From Vreelandella sulfidaeris (GTDB lineage: Bacteria > Pseudomonadota > Gammaproteobacteria > Pseudomonadales > Halomonadaceae), in contig AP019514.1 of the NCBI GenBank assembly GCA_007182875.1, positions 2,294,001 through 2,358,000 of the forward strand: 64,000 nucleotides of DNA, read 5' to 3'. Within the stretch, counting starts at the first letter, position 1. Each line of letters opens with the position of its first letter. Shown here one piece after another: positions 20,348 to 31,864 of the stretch. The position numbers were made by a program, and so were the translations under genes. Below the pieces are notes generated by a model. It made no database searches. It worked only from the letters and a program-made list of their open reading frames with translations, and was not told where the DNA came from.

Positions 20348-20685
20348 ATGACAACGCTCGCCGAACAAGTGTGCGAACCTTGCAGTAAAATGCTCAGCCG
20401 CTAAGCGAAAAGGGAAGCCAAAGAGCGGCTAAAAGCCTCAGCCAGTGGCAGATTGTCGAGCACGATGGCATCATGAAGCTGTCGCGAAGTTTTAAATTCC
20501 GTGACTTTGCCAGCGCATTGGCGTTTACCCAGGGCGTTGGCGATATTGCAGAGCAGGCCGGCCACCATCCCGTTATCGTGACCGAGTGGGGCAAAGCCAC
20601 CGTCACGTGGTGGTCTCATGCCATTAAAGGCCTGCACTTAAATGACTTCATTCTTGCCGCCAGAACCGACGAGGTAGCCGAATAA
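20348..20685 (+). CDS. phhB: Pterin-4a-carbinolamine dehydratase
   Basis: Recycles the pterin cofactor of phenylalanine hydroxylase. [14 protein letters not shown] at the start and the signature [21 protein letters not shown] followed by [15 protein letters not shown] are typical. About 112 residues; one or two frame changes between 20395 and 20450. Its TAA directly abuts the ATG of tyrB. Phenylalanine hydroxylase itself is not in the window. Confidence 0.93.
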
Positions 20686-21871
20686 ATGTTTGAGCATATT
20701 GAGCGAGTCCCAGGAGATGCCATTCTCGGGCTGATCGAAGCTTTCAAGAAAGATACCAATCCGCAAAAGGTGGATTTAGGTGTTGGTGTTTACCGCGATA
20801 CCCAAGGCAATACGCCGGTAATGCGCGCCGTTAAGGAAGCAGAAGCTCGCCTGCTCAAGAATGAAACGACGAAAACCTATATCGGTTCTCACGGCTCGCC
20901 AAGCTATGGCGAAGTAGTGCTTCCCATGGTATTCGGCGCTGAATCCCCAGTACTAAAGCTAACCGCGCTAGCTACCCAGTCACCTGGCGGTACCGGCGCA
21001 CTGCGCTTGGCTGCGGATTTCATTGCCACACAGCTGCCGGGCAAAGGTATCTGGGTAAGTGACCCGACATGGCCCAATCATCATGGTATTTTCACCGCGG
21101 CAGGGATTGAACTGCACAAGTACCCCTACGTTGATCCTGACAACCGGCTCGACTTTGACGGTATGCGTGCAGCGCTAAAAGCATCCCGGAAGGCGATGTA
21201 GTCGTACTCCACGCCTGCTGCCACAACCCGACCGGGTTTGATCTTTCTCACGACCAATGGCAGGAAGTGTTAGAAATTGTGCGCGAGCGCAAGCTACTGC
21301 CGCTGATCGACTTTGCCTATCAGGGCTTTGGTGAAGGCCTGGATGAGGACGCTTACGGTGTACGCCTACTGGCGGAAAACCTCGATGAAGCAATCATCAC
21401 CAGCTCCTGCTCCAAGAACTTCGGTATTTATTGTGAGCGTACCGGCTGCTTGATCATGGTGGCAAAGACAGCGAGCAGATGGATAACATCCGTTCACAGG
21501 TCGCTATTGTTGCCCGTGAAAACTACTCAAACCCGCCCGCTCACGGTGGCGCAATTGTCAGCGAGATTCTCCACGACGCAGAACTGACTGCGCTATGGCG
21601 CGAAGAGCTCACCGAAATGCGCAATCGTATCAATACGCTGCGTCGCGATTTCGTTGAAGCACTGAAACCTTATGGCCTGGACGAGAAGTATGCCTGTGTT
21701 GCTGAGCAGCGCGGTATGTTCTCCTATACCGGCTTAACGCCGGAACAGGTCGATCGTCTGCGCGACGAGTTTGGCATCTACATGGTGCGCTCGGGTCGCG
21801 CTAACGTAGCAGGATTCTCCCACGAGAACCTGCCCTACCTGGCCAAAGCGATTGCCGCTGTTAACGACTAG
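20686..21871 (+). CDS. tyrB: Aromatic amino acid aminotransferase
   Basis: PLP-dependent class-I aminotransferase acting on Tyr/Phe/Trp and probably Asp. Features: VDLGVGVYRDTQGNTPVMRAV, YIGSHGSPSYGE, PTWPNHHGIF, CHNPTGFDLS, the PLP lysine in SSCSKNFGIYCERTG, and SGRANVAGFS near the end with the substrate-binding Arg. Frame changes near 21183 and 21463. About 395 residues. It sits immediately after phhB, as in the phh operon of pseudomonads (PhhC). Confidence 0.92.
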
Positions 21872-21925
21872 CTAGCAAGCATTGCCGTACTACAAACGCC
21901 CAGGCCTACCATGTGTGCTGAGCAC

Positions 21926-21941
21926 TTGACCGATCAGTCAA
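21926..21941 (+). promoter_or_regulatory. Palindrome upstream of NCS2-type permease
   Basis: TTGACCGATCAGTCAA: five-base arms TTGAC and GTCAA around CGATCA. Position and symmetry suggest an operator; no regulator gene is adjacent. Confidence 0.4.
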
Positions 21942-21965
21942 CTCTTCGGCACACTCAGCGTTGCC

Positions 21966-21975
21966 TTGTATACAA
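21966..21975 (+). promoter_or_regulatory. TTGTATACAA operator-like palindrome
   Basis: A perfect ten-base palindrome 24 bases before the permease start. This form is common among targets of GntR-family (FCD-type) repressors, and the position between promoter and ribosome-binding site fits repression. The regulator is not identifiable here. Confidence 0.5.
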
Positions 21976-21999
21976 CACACCATAATCAAGAGGCCTACC

Positions 22000-23484
22000 A
22001 TGGCGGCTGCCAGCATCCACTACCCCTGGTACAAAAAAGAAGATACCGACGCGTTCTTCGCCCTGTTCCAAAACAATATTGCCAACTTTGTCATTATCGC
22101 GATCACCATGTTGGGCATGGGATTCCCCCTCCTCCATTGTCTATGGGCAAGTGTTGCCGGGCGCGGCAGTCGCAGTAATGGTCGGTAATTTCTACTATGC
22201 ATGGAGCGCGGCAAGACTGGCCCGTAAGGAGAACCGTGCCGATGTAACGGCGCTCTCTTACGGTATCTCAACGCCGGTCATGTTTGTGTTTCTATTCGGC
22301 GTACTGCTCCCCGCCAAACAGCTCACCGGTGATGCAGAAATGGCCTGGAAAGTAGCGGTCGCCGCTTGCTTTATCAGCGGCGCCATCGAAGCCGTGATCA
22401 GCGTAATTGGCCGCTGGGTGCAGTATCACCTACCCGCGCTGCCATGCTGGGCGCCGTTGCCGGTGTTGCACTGACATTTATCGCCGGTGAAATGCTGTTT
22501 AAAACGCTGGAAATGCCGGTAATTGGATTGCTGGTGTTAGCGATCATTATCGTCGGCTTGGTAGCCAGAGTCAGCATGCCTTTTAAGCTGCCAACGTCAC
22601 TGTTCGCCATTATCGTCGGCACCGCTATGGCCTATTTGATTGGCGACGCCGGTACCGAGCGTTTTAGCGATGCGTTTACCCACTTGGGCTTTTACCCATT
22701 ACTGCCCAATCTTGCCTGGTTTGAAGGGCTGGGGTTGCTGCTGACCAGTATGCTGGCGGTACTCACCGTGGTGCTGCCAATTACGCTCTATAACGCCATT
22801 GAAACGATGAACAACGTCGAGGCGATGGAAGCCGCAGGCGACAAGTACGATGTGCGAGAATGCCAGGCGGTTGATGGCGCAGGCACCATGATTGGCGCGC
22901 TGTTTGGCGGTGTCTTTCCTACCACGGTCTATATTGCTACCGTGGGCGCCAAGTGGATGGGCGCAGGCCGAGGCTACAGCCTTCTCAACGGCGCGGTATA
23001 TGCGCTGGCCACCATGTTCGGTTTAATCGCTGCGCTGGCGGCGATTATTCCCGTTTCGGTGGTCGCACCCATTTTGGTCTTTGTCGGCATGTCGATGATT
23101 GCCACCGCGTTTCAAGCTAACGACACACGCTACTACCCAGCTGTTGCACTTGCGATGCTGCCCTACTTCGCTAACTACGTAATGACGCGCTTTAGTCGTG
23201 GGGCTGGCGAGGTAGTGACCGATATCTCCAGTGCCATCGTTGTCATGGGCCAAGGGGCCATGTTTATGGCCATTCTGCTGGGCGCAATGACAGTATCGGT
23301 AATTGACCATCAGTTCCGACGCGCGGCGGCCTTCGCTGCCATTGCCGCGGGCTTTTCCTTTGTCGGGCTAATGCACGCCCCCGAGCTGTCACTCAATGCT
23401 GCCCCAGAGTTCGTGATGGGCTACTTAGGGATGGCGCTGCTGTTTATCTACTTCTCCTTTCAGGAAGCTGGGCGCCTGCGTTAA
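22000..23484 (+). CDS. NCS2/SLC23-type permease, probable purine or related transporter
   Basis: About 494 residues with 12 or more hydrophobic helices. Family-like segments are FFALFQNNIANFVIIAI, MVGNFYYAWSAARLA, YGISTPVMFVFLFGVLLP, PITLYNAIETMNNVEAMEAAGD and GGVFPTTVYIATVGAKWMGAGRGYSLLNG. The start MAAASIHYPWYKKED is taken because it follows a good AAGAGG. Frame changes near 22128 and 22432. It ends so that its stop overlaps the stop of the convergent MATE gene by two bases. Substrate is unknown; xanthine/uracil-type nucleobases are the likeliest. Confidence 0.72.
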
Positions 23485-24829
23485 TTAACGAATCCCGCCT
23501 GCCGATGCGGGCGGGACAAAATACGCCGCATGACTTGCCACGCCATGAAGCCTGCCAGCAGGTTACCTAATGCCGCGCCCGCCGCCAGTCCCCACCAACC
23601 AAAAGCTGTGAGCCCAACCATAAGCAGGGTAAATAGCAAATGAACAACCGAGCGCTGGATAACAGCATCGCACGAAGTGGCCAACCTAAGGCATTGCCCG
23701 CAGAAACCACCAACATACACACCCCGAGTGCCGCATAGCTTGGCAGTAGAAAGCGAATCAGCAGCGACAGCTCGCTTTGTACGTCAGGGTTACCCGCTAA
23801 GGCCATGGCAAGCCAGGGTGCACCTAGGGCCAATAACACGCCTAGTCCTAGCTGCCACAGCACAGCTACCTTAATTGCTAACCCCATAAGCTGATGTATC
23901 TGCCCCCAGTCACCCGCACCGTAGCAACGCCCTAGCCAGGGCGGAAGCGACATGGTCATGGCAAGAATGACCATCAGAGAGAGTGTTTCCAAACGGCTCG
24001 CCAAACCCCAGGCTGCCACTTCACTTTCACCCAGGCCCGCCACCACGGAGATTGCCAACATTGCCGCCAAAGGGGGGCATTAATTGGCTGACCATCGCGG
24101 GGCGGCAATGCCTGTAAACGGCCGCCACGACTGTTTCGCCTCTAGCCACAGCCCTAGCTGAGATGCCCACTGGCGCCGTACTATTTTATGCATTGAAATC
24201 AGCAGCCCAACGGAAAAGCAATGGCGGTTGCCCATGCAGCTCCCGGCAGTCCCCAGCCTTCCCAATCACCCACACCAAAAAATCAGTAATGGGTCAAGAC
24301 CAAGGTTAATAAGGCTACTGAGCACCATCATTTTGCCCGGCAACCGGGTATCCCCGTAGGCGCGAGAAACGCTGTAGCTAAAATAGAGTAATGCCCCTAA
24401 CCAAGCGGCTAGCAGTTGAGGAGCCCAGTAGATATGGATATAAGAGAGCGTGGTTTCATCCGCGCCAAGCAGTTCAAAAATAGGCACTTGGAGCGCCCAT
24501 AAAGCGATTGCCAATAGGCCGATCACCCCGCCACCAGCCATTAATACTAAGCTACTTAAACGCCTTGCTCGTTCTTCTTCTCCAGCGCCTAATGCACGCG
24601 AAATAAGCGCAGCGATAGCAATCCCCATCCCTACCTGAATGCCGATTATCAAAAATGAAAGCGGGAAGGTAAACGACTGCGCGGCCAACGGTGCAGTCCC
24701 CAAGCGAGCGATAAAAGCACTATCGACAAGTTGAAAACCCAATAGCGCCAATACACCAATGGCCATTGGCCATGTTTGACGCCATAAGGTTATTGCCAAC
24801 TCTTTTGATGCATGACGGCTGCCAAGCAC
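23481..24829 (-). CDS. MATE family efflux transporter
   Basis: Multidrug/toxin exporter of the DinF-like MATE branch, about 450 residues with twelve helices. N-terminal LWRQTWPMAIGVLALLGFQLVDSAFIARLGTAPLAAQSF is characteristic. GIAIAALISRALGAGEEERA and later WGLASRLETLSLMVILAMTMSLPPWLGRCYGAGDW mark the two repeats. Three or more frame changes (near 24280, 24070 and 23660). The coupling ion and substrates cannot be read from sequence. Confidence 0.88.
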
Positions 24830-24868
24830 GTTCTCCTTATTGATGGTTTAACTATTAATCGACCCAAC

Positions 24869-24903
24869 GAAAACGCCACCACCCTTTAAAGGGCGGTGGC
24901 GTC
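24869..24903 (-). terminator. Terminator after yceI
   Basis: On the minus strand GACGCCACCGCCC, loop TTTAAA, GGGTGGTGGCGTTTTC. It lies just after the yceI stop, upstream of the MATE gene. Confidence 0.8.
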
Positions 24904-24920
24904 TCTACAACAGTAAAAGT

Positions 24921-25519
24921 TTACTGACGAATACCTTCAAACGTGACGTACAGCTCTAACTCATGCATTGATTCGGGAAAATCACTCATATCAATACCAT
25001 AATCGCCCAGTGTCAGCGTAGTGCTACCCTCGAAACCGGCACGGTAGTTGCCCCACGGGTCATCGCCCTCACCCAATAGTGTTACCGGCATTTCAATCTC
25101 TTGGGTTTCACCGTGAAGTGTCAGCTCGCCAGTAAGGACACCCTCATTGTCGCCTGTCGATTCAAACGCTGTAGAAGTGAAAGTAGCGGTAGGAAACTCG
25201 CTGGCGTTGAGGAAGTCATCGCTCAAGATATGACGATCACGCTCCGCGTGATTGCTGGACAGGCTATCTACTTGCACTTCGATTTCAGCAGAAGAAGCAT
25301 CGAGATCTTCCGGATCGTAAGAGAATTGGCCATCAAACTCTTCGAAGCTACCTAGAATGTAGGAGAAGCCCAGGTGAGAAATTTTGAATTGTACAAAGGC
25401 GTGCTGACCTTCGGTATCAATTTGATAATCAGCTGCCTGTGCTTGGCTTAACGGCACCAGAGCCGCAGCGGCAATCGCGGATGCAAATACACTCTTTTGA
25501 ACGCTTTCTGTTTAGACAT
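24921..25519 (-). CDS. yceI: YceI family periplasmic protein
   Basis: Lipocalin-like beta-barrel protein that in characterised members binds isoprenoid lipids. After the signal peptide (MSKQKAFKSVFASAIAAAALVPLSQAQAA, recovered by correcting one base near 25495) come YQIDTEGQHAFVQFKISHLGFSY, HAERDRHILSDDFLNASEFP and GELTLHGETQEI, all YceI hallmarks. About 199 residues. It follows a cytochrome b561 gene, the usual yceJ-yceI pair. Confidence 0.92.
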
Positions 25520-25612
25520 AGTCAATAACTCCTTGCTTTACTGGATAGGCACCGCGGACAGGAAAACCCCTTAGCCACGATGTTTAGTGAAACATATAAA
25601 TCGAAAGCTTTA

Positions 25613-26188
25613 TTATCTTGGTGCGTTGTGATCACCCGCTTGGCTATGGGCTGGGTTTAGCATACGTACCAATGTTGAATGCCGGTCGAGCCAGTGATGC
25701 TTAAATGCGGCAAGCGCGTGACCTGCCGCTAAAAACATCAATGCCAAGGCGCTATACCAATGAATATCGCCTGCAAGGCTTGCTTGGTTGGGTAAGTCGT
25801 ATAGCAATGCAGGTACCTCAAACCAACCAAACACACTAATGCCACTCCCATCAGCCGTAGAGATCAAATAACCACTCACCATGACCACTAAAACAAGTAC
25901 ATAGAGAGCAATATGACCGAGATGGGCAGCAATAGTTTCTAATCGGCTACCCTCTGCTTGTGGTGTCGGCTGGGCGAAACGCCATACCAAACGTGCAAAG
26001 GTGGCGAACAATAGCAAGATACCAATCGAGCGATGTACCCACGGCCCCTGATTGTACCAAGGATCATAATAGCCAAGGTCAGTCATCCACCAGCCCAGAG
26101 CAAACAGACCGACAATGACCAGCGCACTTAACCAGTGAAATAAAATACTGATTAATCCCCATCCGCTACGACTGTTACGCCACATCAC
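25613..26188 (-). CDS. yceJ: Cytochrome b561, YceJ type
   Basis: Four-helix di-heme inner-membrane protein, intact at 191 residues. Histidines for heme ligation lie in ILFHWLSA, PWVHRSIGILL, DIHWYSALALM and AAGHALAAFKHHWLDR. Partner gene yceI follows about 95 bases downstream; the quinol or membrane reductant it uses is not known. Either of the first two Met codons could be the start. The 200 bases upstream hold its promoter, which I cannot place. Confidence 0.9.
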   Translation of the reverse strand: MMWRNSRSGWGLISILFHWLSALVIVGLFALGWWMTDLGYYDPWYNQGPWVHRSIGILLLFATFARLVWRFAQPTPQAEGSRLETIAAHLGHIALYVLVLVVMVSGYLISTADGSGISVFGWFEVPALLYDLPNQASLAGDIHWYSALALMFLAAGHALAAFKHHWLDRHSTLVRMLNPAHSQAGDHNAPR

Positions 26189-26388
26189 TCTTTTCCTTAT
26201 TTATCGCTCGCTATAAGCGAACACGTTAATAGCGAAAAGCATATCGCGTAATGGCCCTTGGAACCGCTGAAAAAGCAGAACACATCATTCGTAAAAACCA
26301 CTGCTTACTAAAAGCCACTGTTTGCATGTAATGATACCGTTAGGAAGTACGACATCTTTGAGCACGTAGACTGCTTCAGGGAATACAG

Positions 26389-26420
26389 AAAAACCGGCCA
26401 ATGGTTAGGCCGGTTTTGCT
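26389..26420 (-). terminator. Terminator at the end of the leu-metZ run
   Basis: AAAACCGGCC, loop AATGGTTA, GGCCGGTTTT. It lies about 25 bases after the metZ stop and closes the 17-kb minus-strand gene run. Confidence 0.88.
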
Positions 26421-26444
26421 TATGAGCGGTTCTCTACATCTAGC

Positions 26445-27624
26445 TTATGACTGTGCAGCCAATGTATTCAGGCCACGGGCTAGGTCACGCTGAATGTCTT
26501 CCTGGCTCTCTAAACCCACCGCGACACGAATCAACCCTGGAGAGATACCGGCAGCAGCCTTCTGGGTATCCGAAAGACGCCCATGAGTAGTGGTAGCAGG
26601 ATGAGTAATAGTGGTTTTAACGTCACCCAGGTTACCCGTGATGGAAAGCATACGTCGCCCTGCCTGGCCCCTTTCACTTCAAAGCCCAATACGGCGCCAA
26701 ACCCTTTTGTTGCTGTTTGGCCAAGGTGTGCTGTGGATGGTCTTCCAAGCCGCTGTAGAACACTTGCTCAACCGCTGGATGGCCATCCAACCAGCGAGCT
26801 AGCTCCAAGGCGTTTTCACAGTGGGCTTTCATACGCAGCGACAGGGTTTCCAAACCCTTGGTAAAAATCCACGCGTTGAATGGGCTGAGGCAAGGTCCGC
26901 AGGTACGCACTACACCGAACACTTCTTCAAGCAGTGTATGGCTCCCTACCACCGCTCCACCAATAGCACGGCCTTGACCATCCAGGTACTTGGTCGCCGA
27001 GTGGATAACCAAGTCAGCGCCTAACGCCAGTGGCTGTTGAAGTGCTGGGGTGAGGAAACAGTTATCAATAGCCAGTAATACATCATGGCGTTTTGCCAAC
27101 GCTGCCAGCGCGGGGATATCAGCAATTTCAGACAGCGGATTCGATGGCGTTTCGGCAAACATCAAACGCGTTTTAGGCGTAATAGCAGCTTCCCACGCAG
27201 CGACATTGGAAAGCTCCACGTAACGCGTGGTAATACCAAATTTGCCCAAGTACTTATCGAACAGACTGACCGTGGATCCAAACAACGACCGGGAAGCAAC
27301 GATTTCATCCCCGGCTGAAAGGAGCGCCAATGCAGTCGATAGAATAGCCGACATGCCCGAGCTGGTCGCCACACAGCGCTCACCGCCTTCAAGCGCCGCT
27401 AGGCGACGCTCAAAGGTATGCACCGTCGGGTTGGTAAAGCGTGAATAAACGTTGCCCGGTTCCTGTCCACCGAATTTACGCGCCGCTTCTGCAGCGCTCT
27501 CGTAGACAAAGCTTGAAGTCGGAAAAATAGGCTCAGAGTGCTCTTGTTCAAAGGTGCGCTGATGGCCCGCACGAATCGCCAGTGTCTCTAATGACCACGC
27601 ATCCTGATGATTGTCATCATACAT
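26445..27624 (-). CDS. metZ: O-succinylhomoserine sulfhydrylase
   Basis: PLP enzyme of direct sulfhydrylation, making homocysteine from O-succinylhomoserine and sulfide. LAIRAGHQRTFEQEHSEPIF begins the family block. Then come YSRFTNPTVHTFERRLAALEGGE, ATSSGMSAI, LLAIDNCFLTPALQQPL and the PLP lysine in HSATKYLDGQGRAIGG. Near 26690 the frame changes once (GAVLGFEVKG), after which GNLGDVKTTITHPATTTHGR follows. About 393 residues. metZ downstream of purF is the Pseudomonas order. Confidence 0.95.
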
Positions 27625-27636
27625 AAGGCCTCTCTC

Positions 27637-29155
27637 CTAATCGTCCAGGTCATCGTCCTGATTGTGCATATCGACCAGAGCATGGTCGCCTGCGCTTTGA
27701 TCCTTGGCGGAATCATTACGGCTAGCTTCAAGCGCGGCCAAGTAAGCGTCGTCGATATCACCGGTCACATAGTTGCCATCAAATACGGAGCAATCAAACT
27801 CTTCCATGTCAGGATTTACTTCACGACACGCCGCCTTTAGATCTTCCAAATTCTGATAGAAGATTCGATCAGCACCGATTAAATCACCGACTTCTTCTTC
27901 GCTACGGCCATGCGCAATCAACTCAGACGCAGCGGGCATGTCGATGCCATATACGTTGGGAAAACGTACTGGTGGCGCTGCCGAGGCAAAATAGACCTTA
28001 CGAGCACCGGCATCGCGGGCCATTTGAATAATCTGCTTACAAGTCGTACCGCGTACGATTGAATCGTCTACGAGCAGCACATTCTTGCCTTTAAACTCAA
28101 CATCGATGGCATTGAGCTTTTGGCGTACCGATTTTTACGCTGGGTTTGCCCCGGCATAATAAAGGTTCGACCGATATAGCGGTTCTTCATGAACCCTTCA
28201 CGGTAGGTCACCCCTAGGTGCTGCGCCATTTCGAGAGCAGATGTGCGTGACGTATCGGGGATCGGAATCACCACATCGATATCGTGATCTGGCCATTCGT
28301 TGAGAATGCGGTCACCCAACTTACGGCCCATCTGCATACGGGTACCGTAGACATAGGCACCGTCCAGCAGCGAATCAGGGCGCGCTAAATAGACATGCTC
28401 AAAATGCATGAACGTAGCTGTGGGCGGTCAGCGCAAACCTGGGTATGGATATTGCCTTCGATATCAACAAAGATAGCTTCGCCTGGCGATAGATCCCTTT
28501 CAAGCTCAAAGCCGCCTACATCCAACGCCACGGATTCAGAAGCGATCATCACTGCCTGGCCATTTTCCTCTTCGCGAGTGCCGAAGACCACCGGACGAAT
28601 ACCGAAGGGGTCGCGAAACGCTACCATACCGAAGCCGTTGATGATGGCGACAGCAGCATAGCCGCCTTTACAGCGACGGTGAACACGACGAACAGCGTCA
28701 AAGATGTCTTCCGCTTCCAGATGAAGGCCTTGCTTACCCAGCTCATGTGCAAACACGTTGAGCAGTACTTCAGAATCGGAGCTGGTGTTAATGTGGCGCA
28801 AGTCGGTAGAAAACAGTTCCTGCTTCAACTGCTCGGAGTTGGTCAGGTTACCATTGTGCGCCAGAGCAATACCGTAAGGTGAGTTAACATAGAACGGCTG
28901 CGATTCGGCTTCACTTGAAGAACCTGCCGTGGGGTAACGCACATGCCCAATGCCGAGATTGCCTTTCAGGCGAGCCATATGGCGGGTATGGAAGACGTCA
29001 CGCACCAATCCATTACTCTTGCGCAGTAGGAAGCGTCCCTCGCTCCATGTCATCATGCCGGCAGCGTCCTGGCCACGATGCTGAGGTACGGTCAGGGCAT
29101 CGTAGATCCCCTGATTTACCGCTTGTTTGCCCAGAAGGCCCACTATACCGCACAT
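27637..29155 (-). CDS. purF: Amidophosphoribosyltransferase
   Basis: First committed step of purine synthesis. The mature N-terminal nucleophile is the Cys in [38 protein letters not shown] and AHNGNLTN form the glutaminase domain, and [17 protein letters not shown] is the PRPP site. About 505 residues. Frame changes near 28413 (HVYLARPDS side) and 28133. The C-terminal tail is acidic ([12 protein letters not shown]). Preceded by cvpA at about 80 bases. Confidence 0.95.
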
Positions 29156-29237
29156 TCACGTTACCTCGCTTAATGCCATGGCTCACCTAACTCTTTAAGC
29201 AAGCCCAAACGTTCGTAGAATCGACTTCAGTAACAGG

Positions 29238-29813
29238 TCAATCACCTGTTGGGATTACTTCACGCTCTGCCGTACCGGGCAGGCGCAGTTCAGGCAAAGA
29301 AATGTCACGCAGTGACGACGGCGCCTCTGGGAGTTGGCGGTCCCACTGGTTTAACTGGCTCACCGCCCAATCACGCAGCTGCATAAAGGTGGGTCGCAGC
29401 TCAGCTTGCTGCCACGCCTGAAGCTCCGCCAACGGCGTAAACGTAATCAGCACCGTCGCCACTAGCAAAATGACCGCACCGCGTGCTACACCGAAAGCGG
29501 CCCCTACTACCCGGTTCAGCAAACCCATGCCGACCCACTCTACGGCAGCGTGTACCAAGCGAATCACAATGCCACAGAGTAAAATAACGGCAAATATCAC
29601 CAGCACAAAGGCGAGCACTAAACGGGCGTCAAAGCTTTCGATGAACCCGCTCATTAGGTCTGCCACTGGCTCGGCGAGCACACGGGCAACCATTAGCGCG
29701 ACCACCCAGGCAGCCAACCCCAACGCTTCGCGCACAAATCCTCTTACGAAACCGGCCAGCATTGATAGCGCCAGCACGGCTAAAAAAACCGCATCAATCC
29801 ACGTTAACGCCAT
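29238..29813 (-). CDS. cvpA: CvpA family membrane protein
   Basis: Intact 191-residue protein with four predicted helices, MALTWIDAVFLAVLALSMLAGFVRGFVREALGLAAW being the family start. CvpA was named for colicin V production, and links to envelope stress resistance have been reported. It stands between a SPOR-domain gene and purF as in E. coli and Pseudomonas. It starts only a few bases after the corrected stop of the SPOR gene. Confidence 0.93.
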   Translation of the reverse strand: MALTWIDAVFLAVLALSMLAGFVRGFVREALGLAAWVVALMVARVLAEPVADLMSGFIESFDARLVLAFVLVIFAVILLCGIVIRLVHAAVEWVGMGLLNRVVGAAFGVARGAVILLVATVLITFTPLAELQAWQQAELRPTFMQLRDWAVSQLNQWDRQLPEAPSSLRDISLPELRLPGTAEREVIPTGD

Positions 29814-29816
29814 GTT

Positions 29817-30536
29817 TTAGTCTCTTACTCGAACGAGCAGGCCTTGCACGTTCGCCCGCTCCTAATCGAAGACATGGCAGACTCCCCATCTTCAGAGGTG
29901 GCATAAGGGCCAACAAACACGGTTGTCATATTATTTTCACGCTCACGCTGATACACCGTAAATCCCTGATCAGAAAGCTGCTCACTAAGCCGTTGCGCAT
30001 TACCAGGCTCTCCAAAGCTGCCGACTTGCACCGCCCACTCTCCCTGAGCACTTGCTGAGGGGGGTGGATGAGCTAGATGAGGAGCTTTGAGATGAACTTT
30101 GTGAAGAACTTTGTGACGAGCCTTCACTGCGGCTTTGGGCGCTGCCACTATTGCTGGCAATCAGGTCAGCAATGGGGTCGCTATCGAGAGTGTCTGGGGC
30201 TTCATCAGGCTCATTAGAGCCCACGGCTTCTGCGTTGGAAGATGATTGGTTAGACGTAGCAATTTGATCGGTTTCTGGCAAACGCGGATTGGCGTCAATA
30301 GCCATCTCATCATCACCACGGGGTACTGGCGATAATGACGGTTCGTCAATAGTGGAAGGCATTTCAGGAGCCGGTACATCCCGGCGCTCCACTTCAATCG
30401 GCTGTTCAATCACAAAATTCGGTTGAGGGCGATCTTCCCGAGGTGCAGGGTCACTCATTAGCCACGGCACAAAGATCGCCAGCAGCGCGAGTAAAATAAC
30501 AATACCGCTAATGCGTTCCGTTTTACCGTATTTCAT
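29817..30536 (-). CDS. dedD: SPOR-domain cell-division protein, DedD-like
   Basis: A transmembrane helix (ISGIVILLALLAIFVPWLM) is followed by an acidic linker rich in Ser and Gln. The C-terminal SPOR domain (WAVQVGSFGEPGNAQRLSEQL ... TVFVGPY) binds denuded septal peptidoglycan. Position between folC and cvpA is the DedD position. The start [11 protein letters not shown] overlaps the folC end by 14 bases. Frame changes near 30060 and near 29860; the second correction gives the end ERANVQGLLVRVRD. About 240 residues. Confidence 0.88.
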
Positions 30537-31864
30537 TTCCGTCTCCCTCAAGCAGCGCAACGCCTGTTGGCAGTGGCCCAGCTAACAATGCCGCTACTGT
30601 AAAGAACGACCCGGTGGCCAAGACACGATCATTGGGCGCTAATACATTGGCAAGCCAATCGGCGCCAGCTTCTGGGGTATCAGCGCAGAAGTGCACCCGC
30701 CCACCATGAGCCAGAATGCGCTGCGACAACTCGCTGGCCGGGCAACCCCGCTCACCGGTTAGTGACACACAGACCCAATCTCTGATGCGAGTCACTAATG
30801 CCTTTATAACCCCATCCAGATCTTTATCATTCAGCATGCCGATAAGCCCCACTGGCGACCACCTTGTGGCGCAAGCGGCAAATGGTGAGCAACGTACTCA
30901 GCGGCATGTGGGTTATGCCCTACATCAAGACACCACGGCCCAATCCACTGCATTCGCCCAGCCAGTTGCACCGTACTTAGCGCCGTTTGAACAGCCGCTT
31001 TTTCTAACGCCAGCCCGGCGAGCACGAGCGCCTGTAGCGCAGTAGCCGCATTATCGATTGGGAGTCCAGGGTCGGGAAGATCGTCGATAACGATATGCTC
31101 GCCATTCGCTTGCTGCCCCTGCCAGCACCATTTAGAACGCTCGTTGGACTTCATGTGATGTGAAAATTGCTGACCCAGTACCCAGGTGGGCGCTGCCAGC
31201 GTCTGGGCGTACTCGGCGACGCTTGCAGGCAGCGTTTGACTGCCTAACACAGCAGGCTTTCCGGAACGGAAAATGCCAGCTTTTTCACGCCCAATCTGGG
31301 CTAAATCAGTGCCCAGAAAGTTAGCATGGTCCTGAGCGATGGTGGTGACAATAGCCACATCTGCATCAATGATATTGACCGCATCAAGCCGACCGCCCAG
31401 GCCTACTTCAAGCACTGCAATATCAAGCTCGGCCTGGGATAAACACCACAGACCACACAATGTGCCTGCCTCAAAATAGGTCAGGCTGATTTCGGCATCC
31501 TGTAAGCGAGCACGCTCAACATGCTCAAACCCTTTTATGAGCAGTTGATCGTCGGCTTCCTGCCCATCAATTTTGACGCGTTCGTTATAGCGCAACAAAT
31601 GGGGAGAGGTATAGGTTCCCACTCGCTGCCCATGGGCACGAGCTACGCTTTCGATCATGGCAAGGGTTGAGCCTTTGCCATTTGTACCTGCCACGGTAAT
31701 AACGCAGGGGCGATAGGACGTAATAACAGCCCCATACGCCTTGCCACTTGCGAAACACGCTCCAAGCCCATATCGATCCCGACCGGATGCAGCGTTTCCA
31801 AATGGTGAAGCCATTGGTCTAAGGACAATGTGGGCAAGGAGTTAGACGGCAAAGAATCAGGCAT
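30523..31864 (-). CDS. folC: Dihydrofolate synthase / folylpolyglutamate synthase
   Basis: Adds glutamate to dihydropteroate and to folates with [26 protein letters not shown] begins the gene, followed by [12 protein letters not shown] and the P-loop [17 protein letters not shown]. Next are [31 protein letters not shown] and [20 protein letters not shown]. The C-terminal ligase part has [16 protein letters not shown]. Frame changes near 31730 and 30850. About 447 residues. Overlaps accD by 8 bases and dedD by 14, so the three are coupled. Confidence 0.94.

Noticed and set aside
29825..30160. His/Ala/Lys-rich peptide in the dedD region as a separate gene
   Set aside because: It is the SPOR gene's Ser/Gln linker read out of frame; the SPOR domain follows in the same stretch.
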